Source: an uncultured Eubacteriales bacterium
GTDB lineage: Bacteria > Bacillota > Clostridia > Christensenellales > QALW01
DNA length: 63,735 nucleotides
Assembly: GCA_900547955.1 (NCBI GenBank)
Contig: URIR01000006.1
Coordinates: 1 to 63,735, forward strand
Direction: 5' to 3'
Below are positions 43,528 to 52,288 of this stretch, piece after piece; the first letter of the stretch is position 1, and each line of letters begins with the position of its first letter. The notes beneath the pieces are model-generated. The model was given only the letters and a program-made list of their open reading frames with translations, was not told where the DNA came from and ran no database searches. The translations under genes were made by a program, and so were the position numbers.

Positions 43528-44541
43528 TCAGTCGTCGTCTCTTCCCGAATATAAAAAATCCAGATTATCCAGGCAAATGCCCGTGCCCAGCGCAACGCAG
43601 GAAACTGCGTCGTCCGCCACATAGCAATTAAGATGAAAATGCTCGCTGAAAAGCTTGTCCAGCCCAAAAAGCATTGCTCCGCCGCCTGTCATGCATATTC
43701 CTGAATCCAGTATATCCGCAGAAAGCTCAGGCGGAGTTTGTTCCAAAACTCTATGCACTCCCTGGATGAGCTCCTGTACGCAGTCCTCTAAAGCAATTTG
43801 TATTTCCTCAGAAGTTACGGTTACCGATTTAGGCAGACCGGTAAGCAGATTGCGTCCCATTATTTCAGTACAAAGCAGCTCGCTTCGCGGATACGCCGTA
43901 CCTATATTTATTTTCAGCAATTCAGCCGTACGTTCTCCTATAAGCAAATTATGCTTGCGCTTAATATACTTAACAATAGCTTCATCCATTTTATCACCCG
44001 CAATCTTCACAGATTCGCTTATAACGCACCGTCCAAGCGAAATAACGGCTATATCAGTCGTGCCGCCCCCTATATCCACCACCATATGCCCTCTGGGCTG
44101 GCCTATATCCAAGCCCGCTCCCAGGGCGGCGGCTCTTGGCTCCTCAATAATATGCACCTCTTTAGCGCCTATTTCCCGCGCCGCATCCAAAACCGCGCGT
44201 TTTTCCACCTCCGTAACGCCGCTGGGCACGCATACCACCATGCGCATATTATGAAAACGCTGCTTGCCCGCCCATTTTTTAATAAACAGCCTCAGCATCT
44301 CCAGCGTAACGCCGAAATCAGAAATAACGCCGTTGCGAAGCGGACGAACCGCCGTAATATTACCCGGCGTGCGGCCAATCATACGCTGCGCCTCATAACC
44401 TACGCCCGTTACTGCGCCCGTTATCTTATCTACCGCCGCAACGCTCGGCTCTCTCAGCACTATTCCCTTGCCCTTACAATAAATCAGCACGCTTGCCGTG
44501 CCTAAATCTATTCCAATATCGGTTGTTTTTCCAAAAAACAT
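43528..44541 (-). CDS. mreB: MreB/Mbl family actin-like protein
   Basis: A 337-aa bacterial actin that guides lateral wall synthesis in rod cells. Phosphate 1 loop DIGIDLGTASVLIY, the connecting HIIEEPRAAALGAGLDI and the phosphate 2 loop VVDIGGGTTDIAVISLG are all present, and CMTGGGAML near the C-terminus is the adenosine motif. No mreC-mreD genes follow, so it could be an Mbl-type paralogue. It stands apart between terminators. Confidence 0.93.
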   Translation of the reverse strand: MFFGKTTDIGIDLGTASVLIYCKGKGIVLREPSVAAVDKITGAVTGVGYEAQRMIGRTPGNITAVRPLRNGVISDFGVTLEMLRLFIKKWAGKQRFHNMRMVVCVPSGVTEVEKRAVLDAAREIGAKEVHIIEEPRAAALGAGLDIGQPRGHMVVDIGGGTTDIAVISLGRCVISESVKIAGDKMDEAIVKYIKRKHNLLIGERTAELLKINIGTAYPRSELLCTEIMGRNLLTGLPKSVTVTSEEIQIALEDCVQELIQGVHRVLEQTPPELSADILDSGICMTGGGAMLFGLDKLFSEHFHLNCYVADDAVSCVALGTGICLDNLDFLYSGRDDD

Positions 44542-44772
44542 ATTTCTTCCTTCTGAATATTTTCCGGCGCACTCCGCTTATATACCGCTTATATTTATAA
44601 GCGCATATCCGTCCGGCCGGCAAAATCTATTTTTATTTATTGTATCATAAATATTAAAAATATACAATGGCTATTTACCCAAGTCTCAGCCATCGACGCA
44701 TATTCCTTCCTTTGCATGCAAAATCCAAATGGTATTTTTAAGGCCGAAATATTCTTTCATTTTTTGGCTGGG

Positions 44773-44813
44773 TAAAAAGTCAAGCCTGGTCATTTAATGC
44801 CCAGGCTTGACTT
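44773..44813 (-). terminator. terminator of the longer surface-protein gene
   Basis: AAGTCAAGCCTGG (44778-44790 region) pairs with CCAGGCTTGACTT (about 44801-44813), with five T residues following on the minus strand. It lies 38 bp after the stop at 44852. The rest of the 310-bp gap to mreB (44542-44772) shows only weak inverted repeats such as TTTACCCA/TGGGTAAA. Confidence 0.8.
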
Positions 44814-44851
44814 GCGGCTCTAAAAACCGCATATGCTTTTTAAAAGCGTTT

Positions 44852-46246
44852 CTATTTCTTTTCCTTTCCGCTTTTATTCTTCTTTATTAGAATTACTGCC
44901 GCCATAACCAAAGCACCGGCAATTACCGCAGCAACAGCGGCCCATCCCCACAACGGCATTAAAGGATTGCGCGGAATTTCAATCAGTCCAGATTGCTTCT
45001 CCGGCACAGCCCCGCCGTTATTTTCTGCCGCAAGATTCTCCATCCCAGCTTGTTCGCCGTTATTCTGGGAAGCTCCGTCCGTCAGACTAGAATTATCAGT
45101 ATTATTGTCGGCCTCGGAAATTTTATCTTCTTCTGAAGGAGAAGGTCCGGCTTCGGCAATTAAAGAGGCTTCCGGATTATCCGCCGGAGTAATATCCGGC
45201 GTCTGTCCAGAAGTATTTACCACGCCGGGCGCCATAGACTGACCGGCCGGTAAAGACGTCTGCAGCTCCGGCTCAGAAGCGGTTTCCGAGGTAGGAGCGG
45301 GAGTAATCTTAGAAGTATTTTTAGGCGGAGCAGTAGGGGACGGAACCGCCGGACGCCGCGTTGTCTCCGCATTGCCGGAAGACGACTCGGTTTTTTCCGG
45401 GACAGGCTGAGAATTATCCCAGGACGGCTCTTTTACAATACCTGAATTAACATTCTTCAACGTACTTATATCCGCTCCGTAAAACATATCCGTTTCAAGC
45501 CTAATATATTTATTGCTCTCAGCTATGTCGCCCGGAGCGTGCGTAACCCCATCGCCGCAGATAAAGAAATTGTCAAAAGCAATATACGACTCCACATCCA
45601 CGTCTTCTGCGCTGATATTTACGCCGACTAGCTTAATACTGGTTGCGGAAAGACAAATTGGTTCTTCCCCCCATTCATTGCTGAATTGCGATATATCCAT
45701 AATAACATAGCCGCTGAACAGCTTAGGCAGAACGATATTTCCGCTGTTACCGCGCGAAGCCAGCGTCTCGCCCTTATCAGTTACCAAATACGCCCAATTA
45801 CCGTTTGAATCATAAGAAGAGTTAAGCATAAAAAACGCCTCGCCCTGGTCAATTTTATCTATATCCCCTCCGCCGTAAAAGCTTACCCATATCTCTTTAT
45901 CTAAATAGCTGCTTACATGAAATCCAATATATTCTGCATTAGCCATTTCTTCCTTGGGCGCGCCGCCCCCGGCGCTTTCAAAGAAAAAAGCGTCGGCAGC
46001 ATTGGAGTATATGCAAAGCTCACCCAGCTCTATATAAGCGTCGGCCGCCGGCCATCCCATGGCGCTGTTTTTCCATGACCAAAAGCCTTTAAGAGCTGAA
46101 GCGCTTACATGTTCCCCATACCCCGAATTAAAATCCTCTATAAGATATATGCCTGCATTTTCAGGTTCCGCCGATGATTTTGAAACCGTATAGGAAAATG
46201 CGCACATCAACATAAAAACAACCGCCATACACGCAAATTTTTTCAT
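44852..46246 (-). CDS. secreted membrane-anchored surface protein (paralogue 1)
   Basis: A 464-aa protein not assigned to a known family. It has a signal peptide (1-27) and a globular domain of about 240 residues with phrases YLIEDFNSGYGEHVS, GWPAADAYIELGELCIYS and APKEEMANAEYIGFHVSS. This resembles carbohydrate-binding beta-sandwiches that begin with a 'DFE'-like strand. A long Pro/Ser/Thr/Glu stalk (about 270-425), one membrane helix (about 432-455) and a basic tail follow. It is a diverged duplicate of the gene at 46959, with a much longer stalk. AGGAGGG lies before the ATG. A role in surface binding is inference. Confidence 0.75.
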   Translation of the reverse strand: MKKFACMAVVFMLMCAFSYTVSKSSAEPENAGIYLIEDFNSGYGEHVSASALKGFWSWKNSAMGWPAADAYIELGELCIYSNAADAFFFESAGGGAPKEEMANAEYIGFHVSSYLDKEIWVSFYGGGDIDKIDQGEAFFMLNSSYDSNGNWAYLVTDKGETLASRGNSGNIVLPKLFSGYVIMDISQFSNEWGEEPICLSATSIKLVGVNISAEDVDVESYIAFDNFFICGDGVTHAPGDIAESNKYIRLETDMFYGADISTLKNVNSGIVKEPSWDNSQPVPEKTESSSGNAETTRRPAVPSPTAPPKNTSKITPAPTSETASEPELQTSLPAGQSMAPGVVNTSGQTPDITPADNPEASLIAEAGPSPSEEDKISEADNNTDNSSLTDGASQNNGEQAGMENLAAENNGGAVPEKQSGLIEIPRNPLMPLWGWAAVAAVIAGALVMAAVILIKKNKSGKEKK

Positions 46247-46884
46247 GCTGTTTCCCTCCTGAATTTTAAATTTAAGCGCTTTTACACCTGATTATTAATA
46301 AAAATGCATTTACTTAGCTTAGCGTCGGCGAGCAGTATACGATAGACCTAAAGCGACCCGCGCTCTGCGCACCTGCGTCCTGTTCTTTGCGCACCTGCGG
46401 CTTTTAAATAAATTGCAGCAGAAATTCCGACTGTTAATGAAGATATGCTGGAGGCATGCCGAACGTATACCTGCTAAAGATAGTGCAGAAAGCAGACAGG
46501 ATACACTAACTTGAAACACGCCGCCCCTGCTTATTAACATTCTGCCTTTTTAACTTTCTATAATCATTATATCATTAATTTTTTATTTCGCAATAGGCAA
46601 CTCTAATTTTCAATAAACTACATCCCGGAATTAATGAAATTTGCGTTCTGCCGAGTTGTTTTAGCTCATATATTGACATAAAACGCTATCTCGTGAGCTA
46701 TAATCGGATTTCAGCTCTGATTAATATTGCTATTTATAAAACATTCAAATAAAGCACGCGTCGAGAAAATTATAACGCAAAAGCAGGCGCATTAGCCGTA
46801 GCTAAAGCGCATTGTACTCTATTATTGGCTCTGCCATCAGTTTAAAAGCAGCTGCACGTCCAAAACGGATGGGAAGCTCAAAAT
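46247..46884. other. non-coding gap between the two paralogues
   Basis: This stretch holds the AGGAGGG leader of paralogue 1 and otherwise no credible gene. A direct repeat of TGCGCACCTGCG (near 46373 and 46387) and a loose inverted pair AGCAGTATACG/CGTATACCTGCT (near 46330 and 46467) suggest a decayed repeat element. A lone GCGCATTGTACTCT near 46808 matches the end of the element at 5131-5389. Confidence 0.4.
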
Positions 46885-46919
46885 AAAAAGCAGGCTCGTT
46901 TAAAACCGAGCCTGCTTTT
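46885..46919 (-). terminator. terminator of the shorter surface-protein gene
   Basis: AAAAAGCAGGCTCG (46885-46898) pairs with CGAGCCTGCTTTT (46907-46919), with a T-run on the minus strand, 40 bp after the stop at 46959. Confidence 0.88.
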
Positions 46920-46958
46920 CAGCGCTGCATCGCAGCCGCTTATATTCATTTAAAGATA

Positions 46959-48050
46959 TTACTTACTTTCACCGTCGCCCTTATTCTTCTTACCTGCCAC
47001 AACAGCTATAATTACAATTACGGCAACTACGGCAACAGCAATAACAATCCACGCCCATACGGGGAAACCAGCGCTTTCATTATCATTAGAATTCTCGGTG
47101 GCGCTGGGAGCGGCAGAGGTCTGCTCGCTGTCAGTAGCGGCAGAGGTCTGGTTGCCTTCAGTAGCGCTGGGAGTATTTTCGTCCGCAGGCTGAGTAGCCG
47201 TTCCGCCCTGGTCAGGATATGGGCTTACGTTATCCAGCGAATTAATATCCACACCGTAGAACATGCTGGCGTCAAGCTGAACATAGCTGTCGGTAGTAGC
47301 TATATCGCCAGGCTCGTTAGTAACGCCTTCGCCGCAGATGAAGAAATTATCAAAGGACAGATAGGAATCCACATCCACATCGTCAGCATTAATATTTAAG
47401 CCTATGGTCTTAATGCTGGTCTTGGATAAATCAATAGTATTATCCTCCTCAGCAGTAACCCAGTTATTCCTGTAATCGCTGATATTATAAATTACATAAC
47501 CCTTAAAATTAGCGGGCAGCATTACGCGGTCAGGATTGTTTCGGGTAGCCATTACCTCGCCGTCGTCAGTTACCAAATAAGCCGAATAGGACTGAACCTC
47601 ATCAGGATTCATATTGTCCTTTATCATCTGGAAGCCTGCTTCGCCCTCTTCCTGCTTATCAGGATCGCCTGTACCAAAGAAGCCTATGAGCATTTCCTTA
47701 TCAAGATTGCTGTTGACATGGAAGCCAAGATATTCAGCATTGGCCATTTCCTCTTTAGGCGCGCCGCCCTTGGCGCTATTAAAGAAGAAGGCGTCGGCCG
47801 CGTTTGCATATATGCAAAGCTCGCCCATTTCAATATAAGCGTCGGCCGCCGGCCATCCCATAGCGCTTGCGCACCAGGACCAGAAGCCCTCAAGAGTAGT
47901 TACGCTGGCATATTCCTCATAGCCCGAGCTAAAGTCCTCAATAAGGTAAATGCCGACATTATCGGGCGCAGCCTTTGATTCCTGCGGCACAGCAAAAGCA
48001 AAGGCGCACATTAAAACTAACGCTGCCATTATACTGGCTATTTTTTTCAT
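46959..48050 (-). CDS. secreted membrane-anchored surface protein (paralogue 2)
   Basis: A 363-aa relative of the protein at 44852. The signal peptide (1-27) and the same ectodomain are recognisable: YLIEDFSSGYEEYAS, GWPAADAYIEMGELCIYA, APKEEMANAEYLGFHVNS and GVTNEPGDIA. The stalk is short (about 285-325, Thr/Ser/Glu-rich), followed by a helix (VWAWIVIAVAVVAVIVIIAV) and a KKNKGDGESK tail. It has its own promoter and terminator. Function is unknown; exposure on the cell surface is well supported by topology. Confidence 0.78.
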   Translation of the reverse strand: MKKIASIMAALVLMCAFAFAVPQESKAAPDNVGIYLIEDFSSGYEEYASVTTLEGFWSWCASAMGWPAADAYIEMGELCIYANAADAFFFNSAKGGAPKEEMANAEYLGFHVNSNLDKEMLIGFFGTGDPDKQEEGEAGFQMIKDNMNPDEVQSYSAYLVTDDGEVMATRNNPDRVMLPANFKGYVIYNISDYRNNWVTAEEDNTIDLSKTSIKTIGLNINADDVDVDSYLSFDNFFICGEGVTNEPGDIATTDSYVQLDASMFYGVDINSLDNVSPYPDQGGTATQPADENTPSATEGNQTSAATDSEQTSAAPSATENSNDNESAGFPVWAWIVIAVAVVAVIVIIAVVAGKKNKGDGESK

Positions 48051-48082
48051 ATAAATCCTCCTCTGAACAATTTATTAATTTT

Positions 48083-48111
48083 ATTATAGCAACTATCAAT
48101 GATAAAATCAA
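48083..48111 (-). promoter_or_regulatory. promoter of surface-protein paralogue 2
   Basis: TTGATT (48106-48111) and TATAAT (48083-48088) on the minus strand with a 17-bp spacer, 32 bp before the ATG. The remainder of the 330-bp gap to hisIE (48112-48380) is AT-rich, then GC-rich, without a clear signal. Confidence 0.75.
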
Positions 48112-48380
48112 TGCTGTATACTAATTTTTAATAGTACAAATATAAGAATTTAAATTGCAAAAGGTACAAAAAACTTAAAAAGGCAGCTGTAAAATATGCA
48201 AAAATTTGAAGCGCCCGAAGTTTAACAGCCTCCGAAACAAATATGCAGCACCCCCGCTGCGGCGCCCCTGTTTTAAAAAAATTTAAAAAACGGCCCGCGG
48301 CCGCGGCATAAAATCCCCGGCGCGCAAAGCCGCCCATTAGCGCAATCAAATCAAAAAAATATACCTATAAACATCATAGT

Positions 48381-48992
48381 CTAGCGCCGTTTTTTCATCT
48401 CGGCGCACACATCATAAAGGGATATATTCTGCTGCGCTAACAGCACCATTAAATGATACAGCAAATCGGCCGTTTCATAGCATATCTCCTCTTTATCGCC
48501 GTTCTTGCCCGCTATAACCACTTCTACAGCCTCTTCTCCCACCTTCTTAGCTATTTTATCCATGCCCTTTGAAAACAGATAGCATGTATACGAACCTTCC
48601 TGAGGCTGAGCCTGGCGCTCCTTTATAACTTCATATTCCCTAACAAGCTCTTCAGCGCCCGCGCTCTCCTGAAGCTGCGCAAGCAAATTGAAAAAACAGC
48701 TTATTTCTCCAGTATGGCAGGCCGGTCCCTGAGGAATTACCTTATATAGCACAGCGTCGCCATCGCAGTCTCCATTAATGGATATCACGCTCTGCAAATT
48801 GCCCGACGTCTCCCCTTTTTTCCACAGGCGCCCGCGAGAGCGGCTGTAATAATGCGCCCAGCCTGTTTTTCCGCTTAATTCCAGCGCCTCCGCATTGGCG
48901 TAGGCCAGCATCAAAACCCGCCCGCTTAACGCGTCCTGCGCTATTACAGGCACCAGTCCCGAATCATCAAATTTAATACTGCTTAAATCCAT
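48381..48992 (-). CDS. hisIE: bifunctional HisIE: phosphoribosyl-AMP cyclohydrolase / phosphoribosyl-ATP pyrophosphatase
   Basis: Performs steps two and three of histidine synthesis. The cyclohydrolase domain (about 1-110) has the Zn and Mg ligands in WAHYYSRSRGRLWKKGETSG, DCDGDAVLYKV and GPACHTGE. The pyrophosphatase domain (about 115-203) has KKVGEEAVEVVIA and ETADLLYHLMVLL. The fusion is common in bacteria. It begins directly after the hisA stop and is the last gene of the operon. Confidence 0.95.
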   Translation of the reverse strand: MDLSSIKFDDSGLVPVIAQDALSGRVLMLAYANAEALELSGKTGWAHYYSRSRGRLWKKGETSGNLQSVISINGDCDGDAVLYKVIPQGPACHTGEISCFFNLLAQLQESAGAEELVREYEVIKERQAQPQEGSYTCYLFSKGMDKIAKKVGEEAVEVVIAGKNGDKEEICYETADLLYHLMVLLAQQNISLYDVCAEMKKRR

Positions 48993-49715
48993 TTATATCT
49001 CCTCCAGCTTAATTAAAGCCTCTTTTAAATTAATAGCGCCCGTATATATTGCCTGGCCGGTAATAGCTCCGTATGCACCAATCTGAGCGCACCCAATTAA
49101 ATCCTGAATGCTGCTTATTCCACCGCTGGCTATTATTTTCATGCCCGTCTGCGCTATAAGCGCAGAAGTCGCGTTAAAATTAGGGCCCGAAAGCATGCCG
49201 TCTTTAGATATATCTGTATAAATTATTATTTCAACTCCCTGCTCTCGAGCTCTTAAGGCCATTTCCAAGGGAGTTAATTGAGACAATTCCACCCAGCCCT
49301 TAACCGCCGCTCTGCCGTTAAACGCATCTATGCCGCAGGCGACCGCTTCTGCGCCAAAACGGTCGGTCGCCTCCCTAAGCAGCCTCGGATTTTCAAAAGC
49401 CGCCGTGCCTATTACCACACGCTTTGCTCCCGCCTTAAGACGCGTTTCAATATCATTCAAAGACCTTATGCCGCCGCCTAATTGTATATTAAGGCCAGTC
49501 TCGCTTATTACACTCTTAATCAATTCCAGATTCTTGCCCTGCGAGGAAAAGGCTCCGTCCAAATCCACTACATGCAGCCAGCTTGCTCCCTGCTCCTTCC
49601 ATTTCAAAGCAGCCTCTACAGGATTACTGAAATATACTGTTTTACAGTCCGCCCGTCCCTGCCTGAGACGCACGGCGCTGCCGTCCTTTATATCTACGGC
49701 TGGAAATAATATCAT
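48993..49715 (-). CDS. hisA: ProFAR isomerase HisA
   Basis: Isomerises ProFAR to PRFAR (240 aa, TIM barrel). MILFPAVDIKDGSAVRLRQG at the N-terminus, QLGGGIRS, and the late ASGGISSIQD are typical. The start at 49715 has AGGGAG about 10 nt upstream; the open frame reaches into hisB but that part is a shadow. In this operon the next enzyme, IGP synthase (HisH-HisF), is missing: hisIE follows without a gap. Confidence 0.94.
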   Translation of the reverse strand: MILFPAVDIKDGSAVRLRQGRADCKTVYFSNPVEAALKWKEQGASWLHVVDLDGAFSSQGKNLELIKSVISETGLNIQLGGGIRSLNDIETRLKAGAKRVVIGTAAFENPRLLREATDRFGAEAVACGIDAFNGRAAVKGWVELSQLTPLEMALRAREQGVEIIIYTDISKDGMLSGPNFNATSALIAQTGMKIIASGGISSIQDLIGCAQIGAYGAITGQAIYTGAINLKEALIKLEEI

Positions 49716-49740
49716 ATTATGCTTTCTCCCTAATATAAAA

Positions 49741-50322
49741 TTACAATATTCCCTTGGTGCTGGGCACACCCTCCAGCCTGCCGTCCAACGACGACGCTTC
49801 GCGCAGCGCCCGGCCCAAAGCCTTAAACATACCCTCCAGCATATGATGCGGATTTTTGCCATAAAGCACAGAGATGTGCAGCGTAATTCCGGCGTTTACT
49901 GCAAAGGCCCGGAAAAACTCCTCGGCCAGCATAACGTCCATGCCGGGATTATACGCCATTTCAGGCGTATCGTAAACCAAAAATCCGCGTCCGGATATAT
50001 CCATAACGCATCTTGCCAGCGCTTCGTCCATGGGCACATACGAACAGGCATAGCGTTTTATCCCAGCCTTATCCCCCAGAGCTTTATTCACGGCCTGTCC
50101 AAGAACAATGCCCGTATCCTCCACGCTGTGATGGCCGTCTACGTTCAAATCCCCCTTTACGCTCAGGCGCAAATCAAGCGCGCCATGCCTGGCGAAAAGC
50201 GCAAGCATATGGTCAAAAAAGCCTATACCCGTATTTACTGTGCTTTTGCCCTCTCCGTCCAGGTTAATGCAAAGCTTTATCTCAGTTTCATATGTAGTCC
50301 TCTGTATTTCTCCTTCTCTCAT
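49741..50322 (-). CDS. hisB: imidazoleglycerol-phosphate dehydratase HisB
   Basis: A Mn-dependent dehydratase (193 aa) acting on imidazole glycerol phosphate. Metal-binding motifs GFFDHMLALFARHG, VDGHHSVEDTGIVLGQA and HHMLEGMFKALGRAL are complete. It is the single-domain form without a HolPase fusion. It follows hisD by 16 bp. Confidence 0.95.
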   Translation of the reverse strand: MREGEIQRTTYETEIKLCINLDGEGKSTVNTGIGFFDHMLALFARHGALDLRLSVKGDLNVDGHHSVEDTGIVLGQAVNKALGDKAGIKRYACSYVPMDEALARCVMDISGRGFLVYDTPEMAYNPGMDVMLAEEFFRAFAVNAGITLHISVLYGKNPHHMLEGMFKALGRALREASSLDGRLEGVPSTKGIL

Positions 50323-50338
50323 AATAATACCTCAATTC

Positions 50339-51628
50339 CTACTTTTCCTCTTCAAAACGTATTTTAACGCTGTTTTCATGCGCAGTAAGCCCCTCAAAGC
50401 GCGCAAAAAGCTCTATATCCTTATGAACCTCCTTAAGCGCTTCCCTGCTGTAATTAATTATACTGGTCTTTTTTATAAAATCGTCCAGATTGACCGGCGA
50501 AAAAAAGCGCGCCGTACCCGATGTAGGCAACACATGGGACGGGCCGGCAAAATAATCCCCCAGCGACTCGGGCGAATAGTGCCCCATAAATACCGCGCCG
50601 GCGTTGCGAATAAGAGGCAGCAATTTTTCAGGCGCCTCAATGCAAAGCTCGAGGTGCTCAGGCGCCATCCTATTAGCGAATTCCGCAGCCTGCTCAAGCG
50701 TATCCGCAACCACTACAGCGCCGTAAGCAGATAACGAGCGCTCTATAATATCCCTGCGGGAAAGCTTATTCATCTGAATATCAATCTCCCCTGCTATTTC
50801 CTGTGCAAGCGCCCTATCGCAGCAAATACATATGCAGGCCGCCAGGGGGTCATGCTCAGCCTGGGAAAGCACGTCCGCCGCTACATAACGCGCATTTGCG
50901 CTGCCGTCGGCTATAACCAGTATTTCACTCGGCCCCGCTATGCTGTCTATGCCCACATAGCCAAAGACCTCCCTTTTAGCCAAGGCCACATAAATATTGC
51001 CCGGCCCAACTATCTTATCAACCTTTTTGACGCTCTGCGTACCAAAGGCCATCGCGGCTATCGCCTGAGCTCCGCCTATTTTATATATCTCGCTCACACC
51101 CGCTATATCAGCGGCTACAAGCGTAGAATACGCCGGACGCTTAAGCGCGGCGTCGCACGGAGTCGCCACCATTATGCGTTCCACGCCCGCAACAGAGGCC
51201 GGTACTGCGCTCATAAGCACCGAGGACGGATAAGCCGCCGCCCCTCCTGGAACATAAACGCCCAGAGACTGTATGGGAATATACCGCACGCCCAATTCTC
51301 TGCCTGCTTTCTGCTCATATATAAAGCTCTCCCGCTTCTGACGGGAATAATAATCCCGTATATTTGAAGCGCTCTCCTTCATAACCCGGATAAGCTCAGT
51401 ATCTGTATTCTTATAGGCCTGCTCCATTTCATATTCGCTTACCTTGACGCTGGAGGCATCTAAAGCAGTCTTATCAAAGCGCTGCGTATATTCAAACAGC
51501 GCCTCATCCCCCCGCGCGCGAATATCGGCTATTATATTCCGCACCGTTTCCGCCTGCTCAGGCATGGCTAATTGGGAACGGTTAAGCAGCTTTTCTATTT
51601 TAAGATCATTTATATCTAAAATCTCCAT
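50339..51628 (-). CDS. hisD: histidinol dehydrogenase
   Basis: Catalyses the last two oxidations from histidinol to histidine with NAD and Zn (429 aa). YVPGGAAAYPSSVLM, VGPGNIYVALAKREV, the Zn ligands in QAEHDPLAA and the catalytic APEHLE region are present, as is GDYFAGPSHVLPTSGTARF. GGTGAGGA precedes the ATG, 6 bp after hisG. Confidence 0.96.
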   Translation of the reverse strand: MEILDINDLKIEKLLNRSQLAMPEQAETVRNIIADIRARGDEALFEYTQRFDKTALDASSVKVSEYEMEQAYKNTDTELIRVMKESASNIRDYYSRQKRESFIYEQKAGRELGVRYIPIQSLGVYVPGGAAAYPSSVLMSAVPASVAGVERIMVATPCDAALKRPAYSTLVAADIAGVSEIYKIGGAQAIAAMAFGTQSVKKVDKIVGPGNIYVALAKREVFGYVGIDSIAGPSEILVIADGSANARYVAADVLSQAEHDPLAACICICCDRALAQEIAGEIDIQMNKLSRRDIIERSLSAYGAVVVADTLEQAAEFANRMAPEHLELCIEAPEKLLPLIRNAGAVFMGHYSPESLGDYFAGPSHVLPTSGTARFFSPVNLDDFIKKTSIINYSREALKEVHKDIELFARFEGLTAHENSVKIRFEEEK

Positions 51629-51634
51629 ATGTCC

Positions 51635-52276
51635 TCACCTTCTTTGGGCCGTATTTACAAATTCCCGCATACGCTCTATAAGGGGCTTTATGCGTTCCCC
51701 CTTAGTCTTTAAGCTCACCTGATTTACCACCAGGCGCGCGCTTACCGGACAGATTGTATACAATACCTTGAGCCCATTGGCCTCCAGAGTTTTTCCGCTC
51801 TCCACTATATCCAGTATAACATCTGAAAGACCGGTAACCGGCCCAAGCTCTACCGAGCCGTTCAGCTTTATTATTTCTACGCTCCGTCCGCGGGAATTAA
51901 AATAATTCAACGCAATATTGGGATATTTAGTCGCTATGCGCAGAATCCTATCCGTCCTTTGCTCTCCGCAGTCTTCAGGCCCGGCTATGCACAGCGCGCA
52001 TCCGCCTATATGCAAATCAAGCATTTCATATAGCGGCCTGTTAGCCTCTAGAAGGGTATCCTTGCCTACAACCCCTATATCGGCCACTCCGTGATAAACG
52101 TATGTAGGAACATCGCTGGGCTTAACCAAAAGAAATTTATAGCCCTCGCCGTTATCAAAAATCAGCTTTCGGCCTGCATCCCGCACCGAAGCGCAGTTCA
52201 CTCCGCAGCCCTCTAATATGTCCATAGTTTTTTCGCCCAGCCTGCCCTTGGCTAGCGCTATCGTAACGGTATCCAT
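51635..52276 (-). CDS. hisG: ATP phosphoribosyltransferase, short catalytic form
   Basis: The first enzyme of histidine synthesis, 213 aa, the HisGS form that lacks the regulatory C-terminal domain and needs HisZ for activity and feedback control. IALAKGRLGEKTMDILEGCG and the PRPP-binding SGKTLEANGL-type region with DVILDIVESG are present. hisZ lies immediately upstream, consistent with a hetero-octameric enzyme. Confidence 0.95.
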   Translation of the reverse strand: MDTVTIALAKGRLGEKTMDILEGCGVNCASVRDAGRKLIFDNGEGYKFLLVKPSDVPTYVYHGVADIGVVGKDTLLEANRPLYEMLDLHIGGCALCIAGPEDCGEQRTDRILRIATKYPNIALNYFNSRGRSVEIIKLNGSVELGPVTGLSDVILDIVESGKTLEANGLKVLYTICPVSARLVVNQVSLKTKGERIKPLIERMREFVNTAQRR

Positions 52277-52288
52277 AATTTTCTCTCC

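Noticed and set aside
43356..43667. A 103-aa minus-strand frame overlapping the end of mreB
   Set aside because: The overlap is in another frame of a conserved gene, and the sequence lacks any family motif.
46319..46540. A 73-aa minus-strand open frame between the surface-protein genes
   Set aside because: No Shine-Dalgarno, low-quality composition and overlap with repeat-like sequence.
49716..49862. N-terminal extension of hisA
   Set aside because: The 49 extra residues are read in the wrong frame of hisB. The conserved N-terminus MILFPAVDI has its own ribosome site.
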